Source: Paracoccus alkanivorans (GTDB taxonomy: Bacteria > Pseudomonadota > Alphaproteobacteria > Rhodobacterales > Rhodobacteraceae). Taken from it: a DNA stretch of 64,000 bases. Positions 47,372 to 56,931 of this stretch are shown here, one piece after another. Position 1 is the stretch's first letter; every line of letters begins with the position of its first letter. Under the pieces are notes generated by a model. That model searched no databases. It saw only the letters and a program-made list of their open reading frames with translations, and was not told the origin of the DNA. Location of the stretch: NCBI RefSeq assembly GCF_003697785.1, contig NZ_QOKZ01000001.1, positions 620,001 through 684,000 of the forward strand, written 5' to 3'. The position numbers were made by a program, and so were the translations under genes.

Positions 47372-49344
47372 GGCTGACCTGTCGCCGCGACGGCGGGCTG
47401 ACCGCGCCGATAGGCTATCAGGACCGGCAGAGATGCCAGTGCAGCACCCAGGGCTGCGGTCGTGCCAAAACCGATCCCGGCAAAGGGCATCGCCGGCAGG
47501 GCGAACAGGAAGCCGCCCAGGCACAGCATGGCGCGCAGCAGATACTCGCCCCGGCCTGCCAGCGACCCGGCCGCCACGATATAGCCCTGCAACCCCATAC
47601 TGATCATCCCGACCCCGATCACCGCGCAGACCAGTGCCACAGCAACTTCGAGCGTGGGAGCGTTGCCGATCAGCGCCGGATTCAACACGAAGAGGAATGG
47701 CACGACATAGATGATGCTGCCAAGCCGCATCGCCTCGAAACCCGCCCGCATCGGGCTGGTTCCGGCAAGCGTCGCGGCGGCATAGGCACCGAGGGCGACA
47801 GGCGGCGTGATATAGCTGACCATGCCCCAGTAAAGGATGAACAGATGCACCGAAAGCCGGTCCAGCCCGCCCGCCTCAAGCGCCGGGGCAAGGACGATGG
47901 CCAGAAAGATATAGCAGGCCGTCGCAGTCATTCCCATGCCGAAGACAAAGGCCGTCAGCGCCCCCATCACCAGCAGGATGAACACATTCTCGCCCGCGAT
48001 GAACAGAAGCTCGTTCACCAGCGTCCCGGCCAGGCCGGTGGCCGAGAACGACCCGACGATCAGTCCTACACCAAGAATGACCGCAGTCAGTTCGGCAAGG
48101 CTGGAGCCGACGCCCATGACGATATCGAGCAGCTTGCGCCACGTCATGCGGTTCCCCGGCAGGCACTGGTTGATCGCCAGCAGCAGAAGCACCGAATAGA
48201 AAGGCGCCGCCGTTTCCTGCCGCAGCACCACCATCATGAAGATCAACAGCGCGAAAACCAGCACATAGGGCCAGCCCTTGCGCAGCGTGTCGCGCAGCGC
48301 CGGAACCTCGCCGCGCGGCAGGCCCTTCAGGTCACGGCGCGCGGAATAGGCATCGATCTGCACGAACAGCGCCAGATAAAACAGCAGCGACGGAATGACG
48401 GCGGCGACAACGATTTCGGCATAGGGAACCGACAGGAAAGACGCCATGACGAAAGCCGTCGCACCCATGATCGGCGGCATCAATACGCCCCCGGTCGAGG
48501 CGCAGGCCTCGGTCGCTGCCGCAGTCCTTGCGGAAAATCCGGTGCGGCGCATGGTCGGGATCGAGACGACGCCGGTGGTCAGCACGTTCGAAATCACGCT
48601 TCCGGACATCGAGCCCATGAAGCCGCTGGCAAAGATCGAGACCTTGGCGGCTCCGCCGCGATAGCGGCCCACGAGGCCCAATGCGAGATCGTTGAAGAAC
48701 GCGCCGCCGCCGGTATGCTGCAGCACCGATCCAAAGATGATGAAGCCGATCACCACCCCGCCGAAAGCCTTCATCGGGATGCCGAAAATGCTTTCAGAGG
48801 AATAGACGTGATACGAGAAGGCCTCGCTCAGCGTGCTTTGAAAACCTGAAAACGGAGCGGGAACATGACCGGCGAAAGTGGGATAGAAGGCAACGACGGT
48901 CACGACGATCGCCAGCACCAGCCCTCCGGCCCGCCGCGTCGCCTCCAGGACAAGACCGGCGAAAAGGAACGCCACCCATTGCGCGGCGACCGGTGCGGCG
49001 AATTCCCAGCCCTCGTTGAGGTTCTGCTGCGCGGTTACCGCGATATAGGCACCAGCCCCCAACGACATCCCTGCCAGCAACCAGTCGAGCGGCGAGACGG
49101 AGCCAAAGCGTTTGCCCCGGATGTCGAATACCAGGAAAGTCGCGGCCAGAAACAGCGTCGCAAGGATGTTGAGATACCGGCCCTCCAGCATTACCAGGCC
49201 AAAGGGCCTGATATTGAACAACTGGTTGATCACCAGCAGGATCGCCGCGACAGTCAGGGCAAGCAACGTGACGTGCCGGACGCTGCGATATCCGCCTTCT
49301 GGTATTTTTTCGGGATCTTCCAAGGCAGTATCAGATGGCTGCAT
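47368..49344 (-). CDS. TRAP transporter permease, fused DctQ-DctM type
   Basis: 658-residue inner-membrane protein with some 16-18 hydrophobic segments: a short four-helix N-terminal part (LLALTVAAILLVINQLF onward) fused to the large 12-helix TRAP-T domain with SGSVISNVLTTGVVSIPTMRRTGFSARTAAATEACASTGG. Fused permeases typically work with TAXI-type binding proteins, whose gene lies directly upstream. Import is presumably Na+-driven and the cargo is probably the acid degraded by the following genes. Confidence 0.9.
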   Translation of the reverse strand: MQPSDTALEDPEKIPEGGYRSVRHVTLLALTVAAILLVINQLFNIRPFGLVMLEGRYLNILATLFLAATFLVFDIRGKRFGSVSPLDWLLAGMSLGAGAYIAVTAQQNLNEGWEFAAPVAAQWVAFLFAGLVLEATRRAGGLVLAIVVTVVAFYPTFAGHVPAPFSGFQSTLSEAFSYHVYSSESIFGIPMKAFGGVVIGFIIFGSVLQHTGGGAFFNDLALGLVGRYRGGAAKVSIFASGFMGSMSGSVISNVLTTGVVSIPTMRRTGFSARTAAATEACASTGGVLMPPIMGATAFVMASFLSVPYAEIVVAAVIPSLLFYLALFVQIDAYSARRDLKGLPRGEVPALRDTLRKGWPYVLVFALLIFMMVVLRQETAAPFYSVLLLLAINQCLPGNRMTWRKLLDIVMGVGSSLAELTAVILGVGLIVGSFSATGLAGTLVNELLFIAGENVFILLVMGALTAFVFGMGMTATACYIFLAIVLAPALEAGGLDRLSVHLFILYWGMVSYITPPVALGAYAAATLAGTSPMRAGFEAMRLGSIIYVVPFLFVLNPALIGNAPTLEVAVALVCAVIGVGMISMGLQGYIVAAGSLAGRGEYLLRAMLCLGGFLFALPAMPFAGIGFGTTAALGAALASLPVLIAYRRGQPAVAATGQP

Positions 49345-49511
49345 GTCGGCCTCCTCTCCGGGATGCGGGCGCGGGCAGAACGCGAAAAGAACTGCACGAT
49401 CCGCATAGACTGTCGGGACCGGCTATCCCGGCCCGTCTTTTGGCAAACCGTCCCGAGATCAGCCGGACGGGTGCCGAAGGAGGCGATGCCTGTGCCCCGC
49501 CTCCGGCAAGC

Positions 49512-50651
49512 TCAGAACACGACCTTGAAGCCCGCATCGGCCAGGGCATCGCGGCGCTTTTGCGACCAGGCGGCAACCCAGTCATCGGGGTTCTCGGCCT
49601 CAAGCTCCTTCCAGGCAGCCTGCAATACTTCCTGCCGTTCGATCAGCCTGTCATTATGGGCCTGCGCCTCATCGCTCCAGACACCCAGTTCCTTGAAATA
49701 GGCAATGGCGCCATCGTGGTAGGGCACGACCCAGGTGAAATTCTGCTTGTCGATATTCCAGCCACCGATACCCGGCGCCTTGCCGTCATATTGCGGGAAG
49801 AGTTCGACCATCGCCTTGGTCATGTTATAGACCAGATCGGGATCCGCATCCGCCATGCTCACCAGAACCGGATAGGCATAGGTTGCCCCCTGAACCCCGT
49901 CGGTGCCGTCGATCCCCGCCCCGACACTCGCCTTGTTCGGTGTATAGAAAGGCGCGACATCGGTCAGCCGCTTGAAGGCTTCCTCGTCAGCCGGGTCCAT
50001 GGGCGGCCAGAGCAGGCCGCGCGGCCCCGCCGCCGCCTCGTAGGCGGGGCCGGTATTGGTCGAACCGAACATCGCATCGACCTCGCCCTCGATCAGCCCG
50101 GTCCAGCCGGCCCCGTAGCCGCCGAATTCAACCTTGGTCACGTCGTCCCAGGTCAACCCGGCATAGGCAAGATAGGCCTCCATGTTGACGTTAAGCCCCG
50201 GCGCGCCCGCGATCCATGCCACCCGCTTTCCGCGCAGATCAGCATAGGTTTCGATGCCGGCATCCGCCGCCACACCGACCGAAAGGTTCACATCGCCGCC
50301 AAAATTGGCCAGCAACACGCGCAACGGCTGCGGCCCCCAGTTCTTTTCACCGAATTCGAAAGCGCCCTCTTGCGCCATGAAGCTGCCGCCGATCCCGGTG
50401 GCCGAGAATTCGACCCGTCGCTGACGCAAGGGCTGGGTGCGCGACACATCGTTCTTGCCCGGCAATATCCGCAAGCTGGTGCCGGTTGCTTTCTGGAGTT
50501 CGCCGCCGATAGCGACGGCCTGATTGAAGCCCGCCGATCCGGTGTCATAGGCGGTCCAGGACATCTGCCTTGGCAGCTCGATATCCTGCGCGCCGGCTCC
50601 GCCCGCCATGAACAGAACGATACCGGCCACCGCTCCCCTGAGAATATTCAT
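49512..50651 (-). CDS. TAXI-family TRAP solute-binding protein
   Basis: 379 residues with an N-terminal signal peptide (LRGAVAGIVLFMAGGAGA, cleavage near residue 21). TAXI features include YDTGSAGFNQAVAIGGEL, VRFSATGI-like VEFSATGIGGSFMAQEG, and RGKRVAWIAGAPGLNVNMEAYLAYAGLTWDDV. It would capture the substrate in the periplasm for the fused permease, whose gene is 167 bases downstream. It is the first gene of the minus-strand operon and faces the IclR gene across a region with two palindromes. Confidence 0.9.
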   Translation of the reverse strand: MNILRGAVAGIVLFMAGGAGAQDIELPRQMSWTAYDTGSAGFNQAVAIGGELQKATGTSLRILPGKNDVSRTQPLRQRRVEFSATGIGGSFMAQEGAFEFGEKNWGPQPLRVLLANFGGDVNLSVGVAADAGIETYADLRGKRVAWIAGAPGLNVNMEAYLAYAGLTWDDVTKVEFGGYGAGWTGLIEGEVDAMFGSTNTGPAYEAAAGPRGLLWPPMDPADEEAFKRLTDVAPFYTPNKASVGAGIDGTDGVQGATYAYPVLVSMADADPDLVYNMTKAMVELFPQYDGKAPGIGGWNIDKQNFTWVVPYHDGAIAYFKELGVWSDEAQAHNDRLIERQEVLQAAWKELEAENPDDWVAAWSQKRRDALADAGFKVVF

Positions 50652-50713
50652 TGATTTCCTCCCTGCAGATATCGATTGCGTTGGACATCGCGTCGAATTT
50701 TTGCGAATTATTG

Positions 50714-50728
50714 TTTCGCACAGCGAAC
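50714..50728 (+). promoter_or_regulatory. IclR-type operator candidate 1
   Basis: TTTCGCACAGCGAAC contains the perfect inverted repeat TTCGC-N3-GCGAA (centre 50721). It is one of two such sites in the divergent region between the TAXI and IclR genes, 63 bases upstream of the TAXI start codon. Confidence 0.55.
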
Positions 50729-50789
50729 GGATAGGGCGGAGAAGCCGCCTGTGTCAAGCGATTCCATTCTGTAGAAATGCAAAACATTC

Positions 50790-50804
50790 GTTCGCAATGC
50801 GAAA
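50790..50804 (+). promoter_or_regulatory. IclR-type operator candidate 2
   Basis: GTTCGCAATGCGAAA contains the same TTCGC-N3-GCGAA inverted repeat (centre 50797), 76 bases from the first copy and about 62 bases upstream of the iclR start. Two identical-arm sites in a divergent promoter region are what an autoregulating IclR protein would use. Confidence 0.55.
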
Positions 50805-50865
50805 TTACTTGCATCCAGACCATCTTTGTCCAACACTGCTCCTGTGCTCCAGAGGCGAAGCAGGC

Positions 50866-51687
50866 ATGATGTCGAAAGATCAGATAACGGAGGATGCAGA
50901 GCATCCCGAAGAGGCGGAGGCCGGCGACCGGCAATTCGTGAGTGCGCTCGCACGCGGGCTGGATATCCTCGGCTGCTTTCGCATCGATGACCGCTTCCTG
51001 TCCAATCACGAGATTTCACGCCGGACCCGGCTTGCCAAGCCGACCGTCTCGCGGCTCACCTATACGCTGACAAAAACGGGCCATTTGCTGCGTGACGAAG
51101 CCAGCGGCGAATACCGGCTTGGCGCCAAGGTTCTGCAACTGGGTTTTGGCGTGCTGGCCGCGACCAGCATATCCGACCGCGTCACGTCGGAACTGAGCGC
51201 ATTGTCGAAAGGTCCGAACCCCTATGTGACCGCCGCATTGGCGGAACGCAGCGGCATTCGCGCCGTTTACCTCGCGGTCCGGCGCTCGCATCAGGCAGTG
51301 TCGCTGTCGATCGGGGTCGGCGCAAGGCTGCCGCTGTTTTATTCCGGCATCGGTCGGGCCATCATCGCCGGGATCTCCGAAGAGGAACGGGCCGAAGTGC
51401 TGGCCATGGGCATTCAGGAATTTCCCGAGCAGCGTGAGCGCATGGAACAAAGCATCCGCGACGCGGTCAGTGATTACGAAACCTACGGATATTGCACCAG
51501 CTTCGGGGCATGGAAAGCCGAAATCAACGCTATCGCGGCCCCGCTGCGGTCTCTCGACGGCACGACCGTTTATGGCATCAATATCGGCGGCCCGTCCTTT
51601 CTGATCTCGCCCAAGGAACTGCACAAGGAATACGGTCCGGCATTACTGGAAACCGTCCGCAAACTGGGCGGGATGGAGGGCGGCTGA
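50866..51687 (+). CDS. IclR-family transcriptional regulator
   Basis: 273 residues: N-terminal winged helix-turn-helix (about 25-85; SALARGLDILGCF, NHEISRRTRLAKPTVSRLTYTL) and the C-terminal effector-binding domain (LFYSGIGRAIIAG, DYETYGYCTSFGAWKAEINAIAAPLRS). PcaR/PobR-like members govern aromatic and dicarboxylate catabolism. It is divergent from the transport and beta-oxidation operon and co-directional with the CoA-transferase genes, so it probably controls both, and itself. Confidence 0.9.
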   Translation: MMSKDQITEDAEHPEEAEAGDRQFVSALARGLDILGCFRIDDRFLSNHEISRRTRLAKPTVSRLTYTLTKTGHLLRDEASGEYRLGAKVLQLGFGVLAATSISDRVTSELSALSKGPNPYVTAALAERSGIRAVYLAVRRSHQAVSLSIGVGARLPLFYSGIGRAIIAGISEEERAEVLAMGIQEFPEQRERMEQSIRDAVSDYETYGYCTSFGAWKAEINAIAAPLRSLDGTTVYGINIGGPSFLISPKELHKEYGPALLETVRKLGGMEGG

Positions 51688-51755
51688 GCCATGCTTTCGG
51701 CAACGGGTCGAAAAACGCGAAGCGGAATCGTTTCACATCGGAGGGGAAGGACTTC

Positions 51756-52424
51756 ATGATCGACAAGCGGATCGGCGATCTGGCCACGGCGGTCGCGCCG
51801 ATATTCGATGGCGCCGCCATCATGGTCGGAGGCTTCGGCAATTCGGGCATCCCGGCGGGACTTCTGAACGCCCTGCTGGATCACGGTGCGCGGGAACTGA
51901 CGATCATCTCGAACAATGCCGGGGCGGGCGAAGACGGCATCTCTTCCCTGCTTCGTGAAAAGCGGGTGCGCAAGGTCATCTGCTCTTACCCGCGCTCACC
52001 CGGCTCGATCTGGTTCGAACGGCGCTACGAGGCCGGCGAGATCGAACTCGAGATCGTTCCGCAAGGTACCCTGGCAGAGCGCATCCGCGCCGCCGGGGCC
52101 GGGCTCGGCGGGTTCCTGACGCCCACGGGCTACGGAACTCTGCTGGCCGCGGGCAAGGAGACGCGGGAAATAGATGGCGTGGGATATGTGTTCGAGCCCC
52201 CCTTGCCGGCGGATTTCGCCCTTATCCGGGCAGAGGCCGGTGATCGTTGGGGCAATCTGCGCTACCACGTCACGGCGCGGAATTTCAATCCGGTGATGGC
52301 CACGGCGGCACGGCACAGCATCGCCGAGGTCCGGCACCTGTCCGGGGAGCCGCTGGAACCCGACTCGGTGATAACTCCCGGAATCTTTGTGGACAGCATC
52401 GTTGAATACGGAATACGGCCATGA
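51756..52424 (+). CDS. pcaI: 3-oxoadipate-type CoA-transferase, subunit A
   Basis: 222 residues. Class I CoA-transferase alpha features: MVGGFGNSGIPAGLLNALL, ELTIISNNAGAGEDG, VRKVICSYPRSPGS, PQGTLAERIRAAGAGLGGF, TPTGYGTLLAAGKETREIDG. The last stretches closely match PcaI/CatI, which move CoA from succinyl-CoA to 3-oxoadipate. The ATG at 51756 follows GGAGGGGAAGG. Acetoacetate or another dicarboxylate could be the actual acceptor. Confidence 0.83.
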   Translation: MIDKRIGDLATAVAPIFDGAAIMVGGFGNSGIPAGLLNALLDHGARELTIISNNAGAGEDGISSLLREKRVRKVICSYPRSPGSIWFERRYEAGEIELEIVPQGTLAERIRAAGAGLGGFLTPTGYGTLLAAGKETREIDGVGYVFEPPLPADFALIRAEAGDRWGNLRYHVTARNFNPVMATAARHSIAEVRHLSGEPLEPDSVITPGIFVDSIVEYGIRP

Positions 52425-53056
52425 AACCACTTGACGAAAATGCCATGGCAGCAAGGCTTGCGCAGGACATTCCGGACGGGGCCTATGTCAATCTGGGTAT
52501 CGGCCTGCCCAACAAGGTCGCCCATTTCGTCCCCGAAGGGCGCGAGGTGATGTATCACACCGAAAATGGCCTGCTTGGTGTCGGCCCGGCGCCCGCAACG
52601 GGCGAGGAAGACCCCGAACTCATCGATGCCAGCAAGAAATTCGTGACCATGGTTCCCGGTGCGGCGCTGTTCGACCATCCGCTGGCCTTCTCGATGATGC
52701 GGGGCAATCATCTCAGTATCGCGGTGCTGGGGGCCTATCAGGTCGCTGAGAATGGCGATCTGGCGAATTGGGCGACGCTTGAGCAAAGCTTTCCTCCCGC
52801 GGTTGGCGGCGCGATGGATCTTGTCGCAGGTGTGCCGCAGATATTCGTGCTGATGCGCCACACCGCCCGGGATGGCTCGCCCAAACTTTTGAAGCGGTGC
52901 AGCTATCCCCTGACCGGCGCCGGAGTCGTGACGCGGGTCTATACGGATCTCTGCGTCCTCGAGGTTACACCCGAAGGCTTCCGGCTGGTCGACCTCGCCC
53001 CCGGCAACAGGCTGGAAGAGGTGCAGTCGGTTACCGAAGCGCGCATTCTGACATAA
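52421..53056 (+). CDS. pcaJ: 3-oxoadipate-type CoA-transferase, subunit B
   Basis: 211 residues, beta subunit carrying the catalytic glutamate, Glu48 in YHTENGLLGVGP, after YVNLGIGLPNKVAHFVPEG; the GGAMDLVAGVP region follows. Its ATG overlaps the subunit A stop by 4 bases (ATGA). In the IclR-headed unit it would convert a free (3-oxo)dicarboxylate to its CoA ester for the thiolase encoded in the divergent operon. Confidence 0.85.
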   Translation: MKPLDENAMAARLAQDIPDGAYVNLGIGLPNKVAHFVPEGREVMYHTENGLLGVGPAPATGEEDPELIDASKKFVTMVPGAALFDHPLAFSMMRGNHLSIAVLGAYQVAENGDLANWATLEQSFPPAVGGAMDLVAGVPQIFVLMRHTARDGSPKLLKRCSYPLTGAGVVTRVYTDLCVLEVTPEGFRLVDLAPGNRLEEVQSVTEARILT

Positions 53057-53248
53057 GGCGCACGCAGCAAGCCGGCTCAACAGCACCCGGAACCGAAATT
53101 CAACGCCAGACAGTGCCGCCCGGGTGGCGGCGCGATGCCGCGGCACCCTGCGCCTCCGGTCCCGGGCACGGGAATGGCGAGCACATCTTCTTATCGTGTT
53201 CCCGGCACGATGACAGGAACCTTGATGATTTACCCGGTTGCGCGATTT

Positions 53249-55729
53249 TCACCGGTCGCCATCCGCATCCGGAATGCCATCCCCGTCTTCGGCCTCGTCA
53301 AAAGCGATGCGCGGATCGTGCCGCGTCGGAACCGGCGACGATTGTGATGCCACAGGTTCGGGCCGGGTCGGCTCCGTTCCTCCGTCGCGCAGCACTTCGG
53401 GATTGCGCAACCAGATGTCGCGCTGCGCGAAGGGGATCTCGATCCCCTCGGCAGCAAAACGTTCGGCAATCTGGTGGCAGACCTCAGAGGTCACCCCAAG
53501 TCCCGCGCCGACATCCGACAGGATCGCCCGGATCTCGAACTCCAGGCTGTCGGCGCCAAATCTGCGGAACAATACGGCGGGGGCCGGGTCGACGGTGACA
53601 AGCGGCTGGTCCTCGATGATCTCTTGCAGGATACGCTCGACGCGACGGGTATCGCTGCCATAAGCCACACCGACCGGAATGATGATCCGCCCGGTCTGGC
53701 TGGCCCGGGTCCAGTTGATCACCGGCTGGCTGATCAGGTCGCTGTTGGGAACGATCACCTCTGTCTTGTCGAATGTCTCGACCTGCGTGGACCGGACCGA
53801 GATGCGCTGCACGATGCCCTGCTGACCTCCGGCCTCGATCCAGTCACCGACGCTTATCGGACGTTCGATCAGCAGGATGATGCCAGAGACGAAATTCGAC
53901 ACGATGTTCTGAAGGCCGAAACCGATCCCGACGGACAGGGCACCTGCGACGATGGCAAGTGAACTAAGGTCGATCCCGGCCGAGGTGATCGCCAGCAAGG
54001 CGGCAAGGAAAATGCCGACATAGCCCAGCCCCGACACCACGGCATTCTGCCCGCCCGCATCCAGCTTGGTCTTTGGCAGGATCGTGTTACGAAAGGTTCC
54101 CTGCAGGCCGCGGGTCACCATGTAGCCGATGGTAAAGACGACCAGCAAGGTAACGACGGATCCCGGTGACAACGTGATCCCGCCAAAGCTGACGCCTTGC
54201 TGGAAATTGGTCCAGAGCTCGGCCAGGTCCGTGCCTCGCGCGCCCCATATCAGCAGGAACAACGGGAAGGAAAGGATAACCAGCGCAAAGCCGATCAGCA
54301 TCGGAATCAACCCATCGCGCGCGCCCTCCTCGCCATGCTTGACCATGCTGAATATGTCGGCAGCAAAATCTTTCAGCAGGATCAGCAGACCGATCAGCGC
54401 CAAGGTCAGGATCCACGGCCAAAGCAACCCATTGGCGAGGTTGATGAACCCCATGACGCCCAGCGCAATCACGATCACCACCATAAGGCGCGAAAGCCTG
54501 CCCATGACGGAGAGGACGCGATAACGCGCGCCCTGCCCTGCCTCGCTTTCCTTGTGGTTGAGCTTGCGCAGCGCGTTGCCCAAGCGGAACAGCGCCAGCC
54601 CCGCAAGCGAGATCAACACGAAATGCCAGACCGAGATGGCGGCGTCCGAGAACTCCAGCGGCACGCGATTTGCCTCGTCGCCGACCCGTTCGTAAACTCC
54701 GGACAGTGGCAGGACCGCGCTGGACAGCAGGTGATGGATCGCGAACAGCAGCGCCAGCGCATTGGTCATCCGGCGCGCCGAGTTGCGGGGCTTCTGCTCC
54801 ATGTTGAGGGTATCGTATGCAACCATCCTGGCCGGAAAGATCTGTCCCGACAGCCAGTAGCCGCAGAACAGGATCAGGCCAGCCAGCGGCAACGCATCCC
54901 AGAATGGCAATGTCCAGTCACCGGGCAGGCCACTGGCCTTGATGGCACGAACCAGCAGGAACAACCCTGCCACGGGCAGCGCGATCTGCCCGAGAGAGAC
55001 GACAAAGGCGACAACGGCACGCGAGTATTCCGATGCATGTGCCGACAGGCGCGAGGGCAGCCCATTCACCCAACGCCGGCCGATCGTCAGCAGCAGGATC
55101 GCAGCGATGAGATAACCGGCGACCTGTGGGAAATTGGGCCGCATCTGCGACCAGATTCCCATGTCCATGGTCCGTTGACCGGCCTCTTCGGCAATGCCCG
55201 CCACCAGCTTCGCTCCATCAGCCAGGGCGGGAGGCCAGCTTGAAGGCAGCAGCGGCGAAGGAGAGAGTTGAGCAAGCACCGTCGCCTGCCGTTCGTCCGT
55301 CACCTCGTCGATCTGCTTGATGATGGAATCCGCACGGCTGAACGCCTCTACCGCCTGCAGGCGCGGTGCCTGCAAGGTTGAAAGCTGCTTGTGCAGTTCC
55401 TCCCGGCGGCTTGCGATCTCTTCGTCTTCGGTCTCGCCCTCGGCGGGGGCCGGTCCCAACGCCGCTATTTGTTCCTTGACGCTGGCGATTTGTGCGCCAT
55501 TGGCATTCTGCGCTTTCTGCAGCCTGCCACGCCACTCGGCGATCCGGCCGCGCATTGCGGCCAGTTCCTCGCTCGTGGCCGTGGCGTCCGAGCCCAGTTC
55601 TTCAGCTTGAGAGGCGATATTCTCCCAGGCCTGATAGTCGATTCCATTGCCTTCCTGCGCGGCAAGAGGCTGTACCGCGAACAACAAGGCCATCAGAAAA
55701 ATGGCCGGAAATACCCGGAATATACGCAT
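53249..55729 (-). CDS. Large MscS-type mechanosensitive channel with DUF3772-like N-terminus
   Basis: 826 residues. Signal peptide at 1-24 (FLMALLFAVQPLAAQ), a helical, probably coiled-coil periplasmic domain to about residue 165 resembling DUF3772, then about ten transmembrane helices. The MscS pore and beta domain lie near 600-700: QNIVSNFVSGIILLIERP, SVGDWIEAGGQQGIVQRISVRSTQVETFD, VIVPNSDLISQPVINWT. It resembles MscK-like channels that release solutes on hypo-osmotic shock. The C-terminal 60 residues are polar and acidic. The stop of cysK lies 1 base upstream of its coding start region, so the two genes abut. Confidence 0.88.
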   Translation of the reverse strand: MRIFRVFPAIFLMALLFAVQPLAAQEGNGIDYQAWENIASQAEELGSDATATSEELAAMRGRIAEWRGRLQKAQNANGAQIASVKEQIAALGPAPAEGETEDEEIASRREELHKQLSTLQAPRLQAVEAFSRADSIIKQIDEVTDERQATVLAQLSPSPLLPSSWPPALADGAKLVAGIAEEAGQRTMDMGIWSQMRPNFPQVAGYLIAAILLLTIGRRWVNGLPSRLSAHASEYSRAVVAFVVSLGQIALPVAGLFLLVRAIKASGLPGDWTLPFWDALPLAGLILFCGYWLSGQIFPARMVAYDTLNMEQKPRNSARRMTNALALLFAIHHLLSSAVLPLSGVYERVGDEANRVPLEFSDAAISVWHFVLISLAGLALFRLGNALRKLNHKESEAGQGARYRVLSVMGRLSRLMVVIVIALGVMGFINLANGLLWPWILTLALIGLLILLKDFAADIFSMVKHGEEGARDGLIPMLIGFALVILSFPLFLLIWGARGTDLAELWTNFQQGVSFGGITLSPGSVVTLLVVFTIGYMVTRGLQGTFRNTILPKTKLDAGGQNAVVSGLGYVGIFLAALLAITSAGIDLSSLAIVAGALSVGIGFGLQNIVSNFVSGIILLIERPISVGDWIEAGGQQGIVQRISVRSTQVETFDKTEVIVPNSDLISQPVINWTRASQTGRIIIPVGVAYGSDTRRVERILQEIIEDQPLVTVDPAPAVLFRRFGADSLEFEIRAILSDVGAGLGVTSEVCHQIAERFAAEGIEIPFAQRDIWLRNPEVLRDGGTEPTRPEPVASQSSPVPTRHDPRIAFDEAEDGDGIPDADGDR

Positions 55730-56761
55730 TCACTCCTCGAATACTTCGGGCAGTTCCGGCTTTTCGCGCGTCATCCAGCCGGGAACGGGCAGACCCTTGG
55801 CGCGCAGGAATTCCGGGTTGAAAAGTTTGGTCTGATAGCGGTTGCCGTAATCGCATAGCGCGGTGACGATGGTATGCCCCGGACCCATCTCCCGCGCCAT
55901 GCGGATCGCGCCGGCAACATTGATCCCGGTCGATCCACCGAGGCACAGCCCCTCGTGCTCAAGCAGGTCGAACAGGATCGGCAGGGCCTCGCTGTCCGGA
56001 ACACGCCAGCTGAAATCGGGCGTGAAGCCTTCCAGGTTGGCGGTGATGCGGCCTTGCCCGATACCTTCGGTGATCGAACTGCCGGGGCTGTCGAACTCAC
56101 CGGTGGTATAGAATGCGTGCAGCGCCGCCCCCTCGGGATCGGCCAGCCCGATCTTGACGCCCTTTGGTTGCAGCGCCATCGCCACCCCGGCCAATGTCCC
56201 GCCCGAGCCCACGGCACAGGTGAAACCATCCACCTTGCCCCCCGTCTGTTCCCAGATCTCGGGGCCGGTGGTTTCGACATGGGCCTGCCGGTTGGCCACA
56301 TTGTCGAACTGATTGGCCCAGATCGCGCCATTCGGCTCGGTCTTCGCCAGTTCCTCGGCCAGCCGCCCGGAATAGCGGACATAATTATTGGGGTTCTTGT
56401 AAGGTGCTGCCGGAACCTCGACCAGCGTGGCACCGGCCAGCCGCAGCATATCCTTCTTTTCCTGGCTCTGCGTCTCGGGAATGACGATGACCGAGCGGAA
56501 TCCCATCGATGCGCCCACCAGAGCCAGCCCGATGCCGGTATTGCCTGCCGTTCCCTCGACAATGGTCCCCCCCGGGCTCAGTTCGCCGCGGGCAATGGCA
56601 TCGCGGATGATGAACAATGCGGCGCGATCCTTGACGGACTGGCCCGGATTCATGAACTCGGCCTTGCCAAGGATCTCGCAGCCTGTCTCCTCGCTGGCCC
56701 GGTTCAGCCGGATCAGGGGCGTATTGCCGATCGTTTCGGAAAGATCAGAGAAGATTCGCAT
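55730..56761 (-). CDS. cysK: Cysteine synthase A
   Basis: PLP enzyme making cysteine from O-acetylserine and sulfide. 343 residues: PLP Lys44 in NPGQSVKDRAA, EGTAGNTGIGLA substrate loop, VGSGGTLAGVA phosphate-binding loop and LGGSTGINVAGAI. The ATG at 56761 starts the canonical MRIFSDLSETIGNTPLIRL; longer reading lacks homology. The mechanosensitive channel gene follows without any spacing, suggesting one transcript. Confidence 0.93.
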   Translation of the reverse strand: MRIFSDLSETIGNTPLIRLNRASEETGCEILGKAEFMNPGQSVKDRAALFIIRDAIARGELSPGGTIVEGTAGNTGIGLALVGASMGFRSVIVIPETQSQEKKDMLRLAGATLVEVPAAPYKNPNNYVRYSGRLAEELAKTEPNGAIWANQFDNVANRQAHVETTGPEIWEQTGGKVDGFTCAVGSGGTLAGVAMALQPKGVKIGLADPEGAALHAFYTTGEFDSPGSSITEGIGQGRITANLEGFTPDFSWRVPDSEALPILFDLLEHEGLCLGGSTGINVAGAIRMAREMGPGHTIVTALCDYGNRYQTKLFNPEFLRAKGLPVPGWMTREKPELPEVFEE

Positions 56762-56931
56762 GGGTTTTCCGGCCTTGCTGCGGGTGAATGGGACGTTTCG
56801 AATACCTACACATGCCGGGCCGCCCGGGGCAACCCCGCTGCGACAGGCGGAAATACCTCCGGAGCCCACATAACCCTGTTTCGTGCGTCCGCGTCACCGC
56901 TTGTTATAACGCCGGTCTCGCACGAATCCGG

